The notes beneath the pieces were generated by a model. It ran no database searches. It was not told where the DNA came from and saw only the letters and a program-made list of their open reading frames with translations. Both the position numbers and the translations under genes were made by a program. This document shows, one piece after another, positions 25,924 through 37,600 of a stretch of 64,000 bases of DNA (within the stretch, counting starts at the first letter, position 1; every line of letters starts with the position of its first letter). The stretch lies in assembly GCA_009617715.1 (NCBI GenBank), contig VTFK01000294.1:1240001-1304000 (forward strand). The letters are read 5' to 3'. This DNA comes from Plectrocnemia conspersa (lineage: Eukaryota > Arthropoda > Insecta > Trichoptera > Polycentropodidae).

Positions 25924-28900
25924 ATGCTTTCTAAAATGCTTTCAAAGCAGATACCTAGAGTGTTATCTAAATACATGTGTACCGGCGTAGAATCGAAACT
26001 AGTGACGAACCTCCAAGACATACCGAGGCCCAGAGGTATACCATTCATAGGTACCGTTTTATCTCTGATGGCAGCTGGATCATCACCAAGGTAAGACTTT
26101 ACAATAAACTATATTTATTAGTTACTTATAATAATATTTTTTAGATTGCACAAGTATATAGACAAGCGTCATAAAGAATTAGGTCCTTTATTTAGAGAAT
26201 CTGTAGGACCAGTTGATGCTATTTTCGTCTCAGATCCTGAAATAATGAGAACTGTGTTTACACGATTGGAAGGAAAGTGTCCAGATCATATTCTTCCGCA
26301 GCCGTGGATTGTCTATAATGAAAAATACGATTGCAAGCGAGGACTGTTCTTCATGAGCGGAGATGAATGGCTTCATTATAGAAGAATCTTGAATAAGCTT
26401 TTATTGAGCAGTGAGTGTGATAGTTGGATCGGAGCTCCTATTTCTATGGCTGCTGATGATTTTATCAAGAAGTGGAAAGTGCGAAGTTCAACGATAGAAT
26501 TTACTCCAAACTTGGAACTTGAGCTGTACCGAGTCTCACTGGATGGTATGTGAAAAATGCATTTAATCAATACTCTGTGCTTATGTCACTCGATGCGATA
26601 AGCATAATGTATGTTTATTTTTATGTTTTATCGCCGAAAATTATCATATTTTTTTGTGTAGCAATACTTGCTCTCACTTTGGGGTCAGCTTATAATGATT
26701 CGAGAGAAAAATTTGAGAATTTATTGATGCAATTTGCGGATAAGGTACATAAGATTTTTTTGTACACATCCAATATGTACGTGATGCCGGCAAACTTTTA
26801 TGAAAAGTTGAATCTTCCGGTTTGGCGCGGTTTCGTGAATGCTGTGAACGATAGTCTAATGTTAGGTGATCTACTCATAATATAAATTCTATATAAGCTC
26901 AATTCATAATATTTTAAATCTAATCATCTTCAGGGAAAAAACTAGTAGAAGGAATATACAACTTGAGCGATCAAGGTGATGGACTCTTTTCTAAGATGTT
27001 GGGTGAAGGTTTAAATCAAGAAATGGTTAATCGGATTCTTATCGATTTAATAATAGCTGCAGGAGATACGGTTAGTATATTATTAAATTCAGTTAGTATA
27101 TAAACAAGGCGTATAGAAATTAGATAAAAAAGTAACCTAAGTTGTATATTATGAGTTGTAAAAATAGTTTATTAATATTGTTTTTTCTACAATTTTAATG
27201 ATTGTATTAAAATGTTTAAATATGGTATCTTGATCACAATTTTATTTTTTGTATTTATAGTTTTATATAATAAACGTGTGTTTATATAAATATGAAAGTA
27301 TTTATGTAAACACAAATTGTATTATATAATAATCGTGTGTTTACATGATATGAAAGATTTTGATTTAACATTTTTTTATTAAAAGATCCCCTTGTATGCT
27401 TTACTTGTGTGAGTAGATGCTCTGTCCATATTTGGCAACGTTTAAAAATTTGCGCTTATTGTGCAATCGTGGATGTTCAGTACGATTTTTCATTCGCGTG
27501 AGGTTTCACGAATTTCGTCATAGACGACAGAGCCATTATCGTCTTCGCGATTTCTATTTAATTGTTAAAAGTCGTTTCCGGTATATATGAATTAATAATC
27601 CCAAGCAAATAGTAGGGACGAAATTCAGTATGAAAACCCCATAAAAGTTTCTAAACATTTTGGTTCAAGGCCCTCAAAATGAATCATATGCAAAACACCG
27701 CTATTTTATCTCTGCGGATACTTGTTTTAGAACTTAAATCTTGTGGGCGAATTGGCTTTGTAATATAATGAGATAAGCCTTTATAATTCATTTAATTTTA
27801 ATTTAACATCCCACTGATAATGAAAATGTTGTGTTTATTATTTGCTTGATACACACATTGTTGACAAAGTATATCATTATTATCAGAGGAAAGTAAAATC
27901 TTTATTCTATAAAGGTTTAGCGAATCTGTTTACTTGTTATATGTTTTACTTGCTGTTTTGTATGAATATTTAGCGATAGATAAATACTCTAATTATGTCA
28001 TGAACTCTAAATATAATATTTCCAAACTTTGCATAACATATTATCAGTATTTCTTTCTAGAAGATGCCGGTATTTCGGTATTGTAAAATCGGTCGGACTA
28101 CAACTTGAATACTGACTAATAATTTTATTTTGCAGACGTCTTTTACAACACAATGGGCTTTATATTTGCTCTCTTCTAATCCACACATCGTCGATCAATA
28201 CCGAGCTCAATCCTCAAAAAGTGCAGATAGATTTGTTAACAACATTATAAAAGAAACCATGAGACTGTATCCGGCTGCACCTTTTCTGACGAGATTTCTT
28301 CACACTGATAGTGAATTAGCCGGATATAGAATGCCAGCCGGGGTAAGTAAATTTGATACTTATATTAACAATTAAAAAAATATAATTGCTTATGTTTGCT
28401 TGACCTATTACACATAGATAAAAAACACGTTTGTATAAAAAAATATTTAACCAAACATACATTCTATTTTTATTTTTAATTCATTCACAAATTTGATTAC
28501 GTACCTGAGAGATTAGAATTGCTTTATACAAATAAAGTGCATTTGAAGAACGAACCTAGAATGTAATAAAATATTAACAAATTCGAGACGAATAGCCTAA
28601 AAGGAAGAAGACGCTTAAATTCGAATAAAATTTATATAATACGGTTAGTTAAAATGACCCTGCAAAACGTAAAAGAAATTATTATTTATTCACCTAAGTA
28701 CATATTATAAAAAAACATGTATACGTACATTTAAGTACAAACTGCTTATTCAAATATTTAGTTTGTACTTAAATATATGTATTGCTTGCCTTGTAACTCC
28801 ATTATTTTTTTCATATATTAATTTATAGAATGTGTTATTACCATTCACTGTTTTTGACTCTTTAGCAAGCATTTTCGATCACGATCTTTTTTTTTCTGGT

Positions 28901-31900
28901 CCTCAAGTTCCATCAGAACTTCGTTACTCATTTTCTTGAGTGAGCTTATTTCATTCGTTACACATTCGTTACATTTAAATTTTCTTGCATAAAATAGGGA
29001 CAAAACCAATCTTCAAAAATGTCTTTCTTTTCGATTAGATTTTAATATAATAGATAGAATTGTTTTGGAAATATTCTTTTAGGTCCTTGAGTTTTTGCTG
29101 TGATAAATTAGAAGTGTGATTTTTCAATCTTCAGCATTATATGTAGGTGTTAGTACATCCTTATAACCTAATAAAGATTTTCCCAGCTGAGATATGTATG
29201 ACAGATCTGGCATTTTTTTTGACTCCCTCTGTTATCCAAGCTCTGCTGTGTTCTAATACTATACTTTTATAAACACATACTTACACATATAAACAAATAT
29301 CAGTGAAATATGCAATATGTGAATAGTTTAAAAAATTTGAACATGTTTGTAATCTACCATAAAAAAATTAAGTTCAGTTTTGAGAGCCCATACTCGGTTC
29401 AAAACAATTCCAAGTGAATGCCACCAAACTTCTGTATTATAATGTAGGTCAGTATATTCCGTCTCATCATCTTTACACAATTTACGAAATAGTCACGTGT
29501 TTAGTGTCCTTTGACAACACTGACAACCTTGACATCACCATGACAACATTGACAACATTGACAATCTTTGACAACATTGACAATCATCATGCATGATGGC
29601 TTCCAGTATAAATTTCAAATGTTTCACAAGCGTGTCTGGTGATGGATTATACAATGGTGAGCTTTAATTTTGAGATTATTCTTTCTCGCCAAAGCCGAAA
29701 AACTACTAACATGACCCAACATAGCTAGAGCTCCATCAATAGACACAGTAATACAGTTTTTTCACTTTGAATTAAGTATTCATTGACATCATTGAATACA
29801 TCAATTCCACGTGATCGCAACCCGAGAGGAAAACAAAACAACTATCCTCTTTAATTACTCACCTACTCTATATTAGTGGAAAAAAATTAATTTTTTCCCA
29901 CATTTTTTACTAAAATAGAAATTCTTTTTTCTATAATTTTTGCAAACAAATGCACAGAATTTAGTTTCGTGGCTTCTTTCCAACTACACATAATCTTAAA
30001 TATTTTCAAAACTACAGGCTTAACCAACTCCTTAGCAATAGTATATGTTTTTGTTTCAAGCAATCAACCAGGTTACTTGAAAGCCATATTTGAAAGCCAA
30101 ACGCTTATTGAACGTACTTCTCAAGTTGCTGTCCAGTCTTTGTACTTTAACAGACATATCCAACTTTATAAAATGCTCCTGCGATTTGAAAGACAGACAA
30201 GGGCGCAAATTATCCTTGTTAATTTGTGTATTTCTTCAATTGACTCTTTTTTAAATTCTGCAGTTATTATTTTCAAACTCTGCAGTTTCATTATTCATTT
30301 TTCTTATATTTGTGTAAACCTATAATTGAGGAGCTCTTCCTGGTATGTTTTTTTTTTCTAGTATATAATTTGATGACGTGACGTCATCATGATGGATTAT
30401 AAACAATTTTCTTAAACTTTTTATGTAATTTTATTTATGTCCATTGAATCCTCATTACCCCCAAAATTTTAATTATTTCAATATTTATATTTTGCTACCA
30501 GAATACACATATAGAGAAAAACTAATGATACACTTGAAATTGTCATTTAATTTTACTTATACATACGTGTATTACGTTATGTTATCTATATGGTAAACAA
30601 AATTCAAAAGCGTTGCACAATGAAATAAAATTATTTTTCAATTTAAAATTATTTCAATAAAATATAACTATTTTATTTTAATAATGTATTTATATGCAGT
30701 TTAATATGTCAAATTAAGATAATGTGTTTTATAAGTTGATTTACTGTTGTAATATTTAAAAATACATGCTCAAAATTTTGGACCAAAATCATCTGTCAAA
30801 TTGATATTGAGGTTATATTTATGTCATTCCATCGAAGTTAATCCCGGTATGATTTCATTAACGAGATTAACGTGTCAAAGGATAAAATGGAGCAATTTTC
30901 AACGCACCTCTCAAATTCTATCATCAAACTACAACGAACCATTCAACGTTCGCCCAAAATTTTATAACACAAGACCAGAGCTAGGATTGTACACATATAT
31001 CTCTGAAAGTAGCATTGTTACTAGTTGTCAAGAGTGCCTTTTAAATATCCACAGTATGACCGGAATGCCGTGGTGGGCGACGATCATAACCGGAACCGTT
31101 TTGATTAGATCTCTGGTTACATTTCCCTTAGCAGCCCACCAATTTACCGTTCTGGCTAGACTGGAGAATATAAAGAAGGAGGTAAGCGGAATAGCGAATC
31201 AAGTCGCAGCCGAAACCAAATATGCTGAGAAAAAGTATAATATGACAGAGATGCAAGCTCGTGTATTTTTTCAAAGTTAACATGAAGAAACAGTGGAACG
31301 CTTTAATCATCAGAGATAATTGCCATCCTTTGAAAGGATTCATGCTAGTGATTTTTCAAATACCGATTTGGATATCGCTGTCGTTTTCAATCAGAAATTT
31401 GATCGATATGCGTCCGTATTACAACGCCGATGCACTGGTAACACACAACGAGTTGTGCGTAGAAGGTATAGGGTGGTTTACAAACTTGACGCAAGTCGAT
31501 CATTTGTGGATCATGCCGATCATGTTGGGAATCGTCAATTTGTCTATAATTGAAATGCAAACTTTGATGAGATTGCATAATCCGAATAAGTTTCAAAAAT
31601 GGTTGACTAACGGACTCAGAGTTATTTCCGTTCTAATGGTTCCCATAGCTATGTATGTACCTTCCGGACTTGCGCTATATTGGTTGACGTCCAGCACTTT
31701 CGGATTATTTCAAAATCTAGTCTTAATGTCACCAAACGTGAAAAGATTTCTACGAATACCAAAATCTTCATTTGAAGTTGAAAATCCTTATCAAAATATA
31801 TTGAAAAACGCTGAGGAAAGATTAAATAATTTAGTTATCAAATTAAGAAGAAATGAGAAATAGATGACACATATGTATATATATTCATGTACTTATATTA

Positions 31901-32360
31901 TAGATTGAATAAATTGTTTATTAATATTTATTTTGTATTTATTTATTTGTTCAATAGACACTCATAGTGATGTCGCTATATACATGCAGTCGCGACAAAG
32001 AAAACTTTACCAATCCGTTGACATTCAGTCCGAATAGATGGAGCAGAAACCAACAGCTTCAAAGTCTAGAGACAGTTATCTGTCCTTATGCGTCAATTCC
32101 TTTCGCTGTAGGTGCAAGATCTTGCATCGGTCGCAAAGTCGCTATGGTTCAAATGAAAGAAGTCATCTCAAAGGTATTGATTACATATTCATATTTAAGA
32201 TAGATTTTATTTTTATAATAATAACAATTTGTAGGTTATGTCGAACTTTGATCTGGAACTGTTGAACAAGTCACCCGTGGAAGATACACTACAGTTGGTG
32301 TTGAAACCGAAAACTCCAATCAAAATCCTAATTAAGCCCCACGTTAATAATTTTAATTAA
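25924..32360 (+). CDS. CYP315A1: Mitochondrial cytochrome P450, CYP315A1 (Shadow) type, ecdysteroid 2-hydroxylase
   Basis: Seven exons: 25,924-26,090; 26,145-26,545; 26,662-26,865; 26,934-27,070; 28,136-28,342; 31,958-32,173; 32,235-32,360. They sum to 1,458 bases (485 residues) in consistent phase. A Lys/Ser/Arg-rich presequence is followed by the proline hinge IPRPRGIPFIGT. P450 motifs: WLHYR at 131-135 (helix C), AGDTT at 300-304 (helix I), ETMR at 343-346 (ExxR), PNRW near 397-400, and the haem loop FAVGARSCIGRK with Cys428. The short helix I to ExxR spacing and the RGLFFM..DEWLH block fit CYP315A1, the mitochondrial enzyme turning 2-deoxyecdysone into ecdysone in the prothoracic gland. 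CYP302A1 or CYP314A1 are less likely. The long fifth intron contains COX18 and a dead transposase. AATAAA is at 32,454-32,459. Confidence 0.85.
28850..30110 (-). pseudogene. Decayed hAT-superfamily transposase (ZBED5/SCAND3-like) inside a P450 intron
   Basis: On the minus strand, blocks typical of this transposase family appear in the right order but in different frames and with stops: FQVTWLIA near 30,060-30,085; VSIDGALAMLGHVSSFSALA then KAHHCIIHHQTRL at about 29,625-29,745; then LFRKLCKDDETEYTDL and YNTEVWWHSLGIVLNRVWAL at about 29,365-29,500. The second group corresponds to the catalytic-region DGAPAM and HCIIHR motifs, the third to HTEVRWLSRG. Downstream to about 28,850 only weak traces remain. 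The copy is dead. It sits in intron 5 of CYP315A1, opposite to that gene. Terminal repeats were not found. Confidence 0.7.
29511..29588. repeat. Minisatellite of tgacaacat-type units
   Basis: About eight imperfect units of 9-12 bases built on tgacaac(a/c)(t/c)t lie between ttgacaacactgacaacc and gacaatcatcatgc. The array lies inside the dead hAT transposase, between the HCIIH and LFRKLC blocks, so it expanded within former coding sequence. Confidence 0.75.
30821..30841 (+). promoter_or_regulatory. Six-codon upstream open reading frame before COX18
   Basis: An ATG at 30,821 opens a frame that stops at 30,839-30,841, only 7 bases before the COX18 start at 30,849 and in another frame. If the mRNA leader includes it, it could lower or modulate COX18 translation. 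No transcript boundary is known. Confidence 0.4.
30849..31863 (+). CDS. COX18: COX18, mitochondrial inner-membrane insertase (YidC/Oxa1/Alb3 family), with a one-base frameshift
   Basis: Two overlapping frames (30,849-31,280 and 31,261-31,863) together cover a COX18-like protein without introns. It starts with an acid-free Arg-rich presequence (MISLTRLTCQRIKW), then GMPWWATIITGTVLIRS and PLAAHQFTVLARLENIKKE; the second frame continues MKKQWNALIIRDNCHPLKG, FQIPIWISLSFSIRNL and VPSGLALYWLTSSTFGLFQN. COX18 exports the C-terminal tail of COX2 across the inner membrane for cytochrome oxidase assembly. The frames meet at a run of six T (31,266-31,271), where one T too many explains the shift; otherwise the product is about 337 residues, as in the family. 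It lies in intron 5 of CYP315A1 on the same strand; AATAAA at 31,908-31,913 is 44 bases before P450 exon 6. It may be functional with a sequencing error, or a recent pseudogene. Confidence 0.85.
31908..31913 (+). terminator. Polyadenylation signal of the nested COX18 gene
   Basis: AATAAA 44 bases after the COX18 stop and 44 bases before the acceptor of P450 exon 6. The signal therefore lies inside the P450 intron, on the same strand as the host gene. Confidence 0.55.
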
Positions 32361-32453
32361 TATTATATCATATATTTTTATACTGTGATCAATAATTTTA
32401 AAATGCTTTTATAATTGATTTAATTTATTTAATAATTATTTATTCGAATGTAT

Positions 32454-32459
32454 AATAAA
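32454..32459 (+). terminator. Polyadenylation signal of the P450 gene
   Basis: AATAAA 94 bases after the CYP315A1 stop codon, on the coding strand; the first canonical hexamer downstream of the gene. Confidence 0.5.
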
Positions 32460-33222
32460 TAAAAAATATTTAGATTGCAATCAAGTCTTAATTTTTATTT
32501 AAATATGTGTAAGAGTGAGTAGGATACAAACTAAAAACCTTGACGTATACATATAATACATATTTTGCCACATCGGAATTAAAAATAAGCCACTCTTAGA
32601 TAGTAAAAGATAGTATCCCCAAATATGAATAGATAAAAAAATACGTTTTATTAGCATTTATATGGTTTGATCGACATTAACCTTAATCTTCATATGTACT
32701 AAGTATATATTACATGTTCACGTTTAAAACATACCTGGTTAAGTCAAATTTAACGTATATGTGCATTAAATCGGAAGCTATGATAATGTTTATATATTAT
32801 AAAAGGAAAAACTCACTTTTCGGCCTCGGAAGCCCAAATATTGTTTATATAGTTTAATCAACGTATTCTTCTAATCCTCAACACATTATGTACATATTTC
32901 ATTTTCATAGTTATAACACACCTACTTAATTTGAAATCCGATTATTTATATTGTCAAATGACGAATTAATGAAAATTATTGTCGCATAGCAAAATTTTGC
33001 TAATAAATAATAATTATTTAAAAGTGCTGTCACGTTACTGCCGACCATCTTGTTTTATATTTGAATGCTTATTTTTTATTGGTCGAAACAACAGAATGCA
33101 TTACCGGTGGTGGCTTGAAAATCAATGAGCTAACTGAATTTTTATTTTTATTATTATAATTAAATATATTTCCTTTGTTTACGTGTATTATTATATACAC
33201 CGTTCATACAAAGCAATACGAT
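32460..33222. other. Intergenic AT-rich DNA, nothing recognised
   Basis: Sequence between the P450 3' end and an inverted-repeat transposon. No coding-like frame or RNA gene was seen. Confidence 0.5.
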
Positions 33223-33225
33223 TTA

Positions 33226-33643
33226 AGGCCTTTCCAAACAGAGCGAAGCGAGGCGTTTTTATTTTGTAATACACCGAGCCCTTCGAGTCTCGTCACACAG
33301 AAAGCGAACGCGAAGCGTTCCGGGGCGTTTTTGCGGCGAAGCGTGCCGGTTGTGATTGTTTACAAACCATTCGTTAGACATACGAAAATAAGTGTAAAAT
33401 CGGTCTTCATAAGAGTCAATTATGGAACCTATGATACTCTCCATAGTCTTCCCGGGCTTTATTTATGTCGTGTACCCAAATTCTTTGCCCTTTTTCTTAT
33501 TTTTTAATAATAAAACAGTCAAAAATAAAATATCGTCACGCTTTCGCTTCACTATGTCCACGCGTCTAGTGTGACGTCTTCGCATTGCTCACGCTTTGGT
33601 TCGCTTTCGCCACGCCTTCGCTTCGCTCTGTTTGGAAAGGCCT
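33226..33643. mobile_element. Miniature inverted-repeat transposon, PIF/Harbinger-like
   Basis: The left end reads aggcctttccaaacagagcg at 33,226 onward and the right end, read inward from 33,643 on the minus strand, is the same for about 27 bases (through gaagcga). Both flanks carry TTA (33,223-33,225 and 33,644-33,646), the three-base target duplication expected of PIF/Harbinger. The 418-base interior is CG-rich compared with its flanks and repeats gcgaagcg-type words near both ends. It is too short to encode a transposase; the 110-codon and 61-codon frames inside are not genes. Confidence 0.8.
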
Positions 33644-33646
33644 TTA

Positions 33647-34661
33647 TAGAGTAGAAGATTAAGCATAGAACGTTTCATTTTAAGCCGCACGCCTCCAGAA
33701 GTGGAAGCGACGGCTTAGAACAATTATATATAAGATTAATCAAACATTTGATGTATTTAATTTATATTGAAAAATAATATCAATTAAATGGCTACCTTTG
33801 GACCTTTTACAGCAGAATGTAAGTTTTGATATAAAAAATCAATACTAATAACATAACACACTTACATGATCAGATCAATTAAAAGTCCAATAAGCTATCG
33901 TTATCTTTTATTTTGTAGCATTCACAAATTATCTTATATTTTGCCCATGTCCCCATTACAATGGTGATATGACCTTGAAATCATACATTTATTAAAATGT
34001 TTTTTTTTATTTTTCTATAGAACTCGAAATTCATAAAATATTAGCATTTGAAATTGCTTGAGATCATCAGAAATTTGACACCATTAATAAATTAAATACA
34101 CATATTTTTTTAAAATATTTAATAAAATGTGTATATTATTTTTCATCATATACATACATATAAAAATGTAGTAAAAAACAGTTATGAGCTGCATTTTTCG
34201 ATAATATACTAAATACAAAGATAAAATCAAAGTAAACATTTCATTTCAGTTAGTCATAGTAAAGAGCATCGTAAAATAATTCAGTCTTTAAAAAGTTATT
34301 TATAAGCATTTAAGTAAACAAAACATGTATTTTGAAAATAATAATAGTCGATTATGTAAAAATACTTCAGATATTCACACTTTTGGATATAGACGATTTG
34401 ACATATTATGTAGTACAATAATACATACAAGAGTCATTTGGAGTACAATATAAATACACATGCATTCAATGGAGTGACACATTACAAATATTATACATTA
34501 TAAGATTTCCCCAAATTTATAAAAATATAATTAAAACATTGCAACAAAAACGTAAAATAAACAATTGTATTTTTTTTCATTATATATACAATAAACAGAA
34601 TAATACTTTAATATCATAAATCAAATCACAAAGCTTTAGCAAATATATATTTAAAAAAAAA
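33647..34661. other. Intergenic region including the probable ARMC5 3' untranslated region
   Basis: AT-rich DNA. The part adjoining 34,662 should be the 3' untranslated region of the minus-strand ARMC5. A small hairpin taagccg...cggctta lies at about 33,682-33,718. No gene was seen. Confidence 0.45.
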
Positions 34662-37600
34662 TTATTCCATGAAGCATAAAAGACTATGTCTGACGTCATC
34701 GATCCACTGATCTTTATATTTCGTGTCCATGATTGTTGAAATAATTCTATATTTTTTATCATCACTCATATCACCGACTAATGTATAAGCTACGGATTCT
34801 GCACATAAAGTCCCCATACCTTCATCTAAAGACCAAATATAAACTTGATCGGCTGTCATATAGTCCAATTTAAACTGAACTATTGCACTAAACAGTAAAT
34901 TTTTCACTTTATCAATCAAAAATCTATCAGCTAATAAGAGTGTTTCTAATGCTGTTGATAACGCTTCCGGAAGAGGGAACGTATCGAGTTGTTTAGTGAG
35001 AATTCCAAATTCCAAAAGGGCAAACAAATATTCTAAGCCGCACTTAGTAGCCTTTTGAAGTCTCACACTTTTCTGCAGCCCTTCTTTGAAGGATCCTTTC
35101 AACATTGCAGAGAAAAAATCTGAATGTTTACACAGTAAACGTTGATCGGCTCGTACCTCAGACAAATCGTCCAAGATGAAGACGATTTCATCGCTGTTAT
35201 TAAACGTCGGATTATATTCCAAAAGCATTGTGTCTTTGAATCCGTTTATCACAGGTTTCGGAGCTCTGATCTCTAAGCTCGTGGCTAGATTAGACAATGC
35301 TGAAACGCAGAGTCTCAACGGCTTTTTCCGAGCCGAAAAAATGCATAGAAACAACTCCATTGTTTTGTAATCTATGAATAGTTTTCTGAGGAGTCGCATT
35401 GATCTAAAAATATAATTAATTAAACATTTTGTTAAATTATATGTAGTGTATTATTGTGATACATACTTAATAATAAACGGCATTGATATTATCAACGCAT
35501 CTTTATCATTAATATCTTCATAAGACAAGAAGTTGATAATTGATTGTATGCCATAATCAGATTCTGCGATTGTCGAAATCTGGTCGGTAATTCTATGAAA
35601 TAATTTATTTATCTAAAATAGAAAATAAAAAATTGAATAGTTATCAAAACAAAACTTATTATAAGCAGCAAAAATCAATACCTGTTTGCATTGTTTGCAC
35701 TTAGAATGTTTAGGTTTTTCGATAGTTATGTTACAATGTATGATTATTGAATGTCTGAGTAAATTTTTAAAATTTATAACATCACTGCAATAAAATATTA
35801 TATTAAATATACATTTCAGGTTGAATTATATAAAAATATATTACAAACCTAATAATTCTATAGAGAATTTTCGAAGCTCTACTAGTCGCTGGATGTTTAC
35901 ATTTTTCAATGTAATGTATTAAGGAATAAATAAGCTCCCACGATGACATGGTTGGTACAATTTTTGCTGTGTATGAATATTGAGACAGAATAAGAAGCAA
36001 ATATTTAACTGCCTGTGTTTGTATCTGTTCTTCGACTGTGATTTCTAAAAATATTATTTAAATACATGTAGGATTATTTGGAGCAAGATTTAGCAAAATT
36101 TTAACAACAGTTAATTCAAACTAATCAAAGAAACAAATTACCATAATCGGCCTCAGGATTCAACTGAAACTTGTCATTTGTCATGAACTCTTCTTCCGTT
36201 TCTGATAAGTCATCGTTTTCTAATGGAGCAACCGTTTCTTCTTCGTCACTATACACAGGAGAGTAATGTCCAGATTTTTCAGAATCAGAAGAATCTATAA
36301 TTAATATTGATAATAAATCAATTAAAAAATAAGTAATAATAAAATACTTATGTGATAGTTCTTAGTAGAATAGTGACGGTTCTTAGTGGAACAGTCATTA
36401 GTGGATTATTGTAAATAATTTGTAGCAGTGTGGTGATAATCTGTTTTGTTATAACTTAATCCCTAACTATTCATGAAGCAAATTAATGTGCAAAAATGTG
36501 TATTAATACTAAATTATTTTCAATACCACGTGGAACTTTTTAGAATATTCAAAAAAAATATAAATCACTTCAAAACATTATTGATAACATTATCCAGAAA
36601 GTCGGAGGACATCCAAGTTTTAGAGAACTTAACAATTATACGAGTAAATCAATAGCAGAACTCGATAATTGTCTTATCGATTCTTGTTCCAGAAAAATTT
36701 ATGGAAAATGGTGAGTATTAATATATAAAAAACATTATGGCAATGATTATGATTTTCAGAATTTTATATTATCCTATAATTTTTTCCCATATTTTATAAT
36801 GCAGATCTAAATTTATTCATTTGAATAGCAACAAAACGGTATAAAACAACTCAGATATTCCGATGACAATAGTACTAGGTACGATACTTTTGATATAATA
36901 TTTACCATCGTCAAACTGGGACATGCTACTCGGTGATAAGCTGACTCCAGTACAATATGGACTCGACGGACTCGAAAAAGATTCGAGACCATTATCATTA
37001 CAACTAGCATTATTTGAATATTCTATATTCAAGTATAGATGCTTGGATAATTTCGTATTCTTCGAATATTCGGGACTCATGGAACAGTCAGAAAATGGAC
37101 TCAGATATGGCGTTGAATTCTTCGCACAGTTCCAATATGTACATTTCGAATCTAGCACATCGTTTGGATTCAAGTCGCGTTTCGCCTTCTTATTAGGACT
37201 CGCTTCCAACTTATTAGTAATCTAAAAAATTAAGAACAATGATTTAATAATTTGTTTTCAGCGACTATCAAATTATACAAATACAAACCTTTGGTTTATT
37301 TTTATAAGTTAAACAAATAAACTCCTCCGTACTCTTATCTTTATATTCACTATCCATACTATCGTCGTCAATAGCATCATTCTCAATTACGTCTAAAATT
37401 AAAAGTATAATTTACATACTGATTCAATACGCTTTAAATTAATTAAAGATACCTTTAATACAGATCTTGCTATCTGAATTTTTAATATCATTTGTGTATT
37501 GATGTTCGCATTTCATAGTATCTACATAATCTTTCAATAGCTGTGTTATTATTTCGACAAAACCTAGATTAGCCATTACTGTCATAGCTGAATAATAAAA

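Noticed and set aside
29969..30325. 118-codon plus-strand open frame in the P450 intron
   Set aside because: It lies antisense to the dead hAT transposase blocks and has no motif of its own; it is a shadow of former coding sequence.
33175..33507. 110-codon plus-strand frame
   Set aside because: It spans the edge of the miniature transposon at 33,226 and its Arg/Ser-rich part comes from the element's gcgaagcg repeats.
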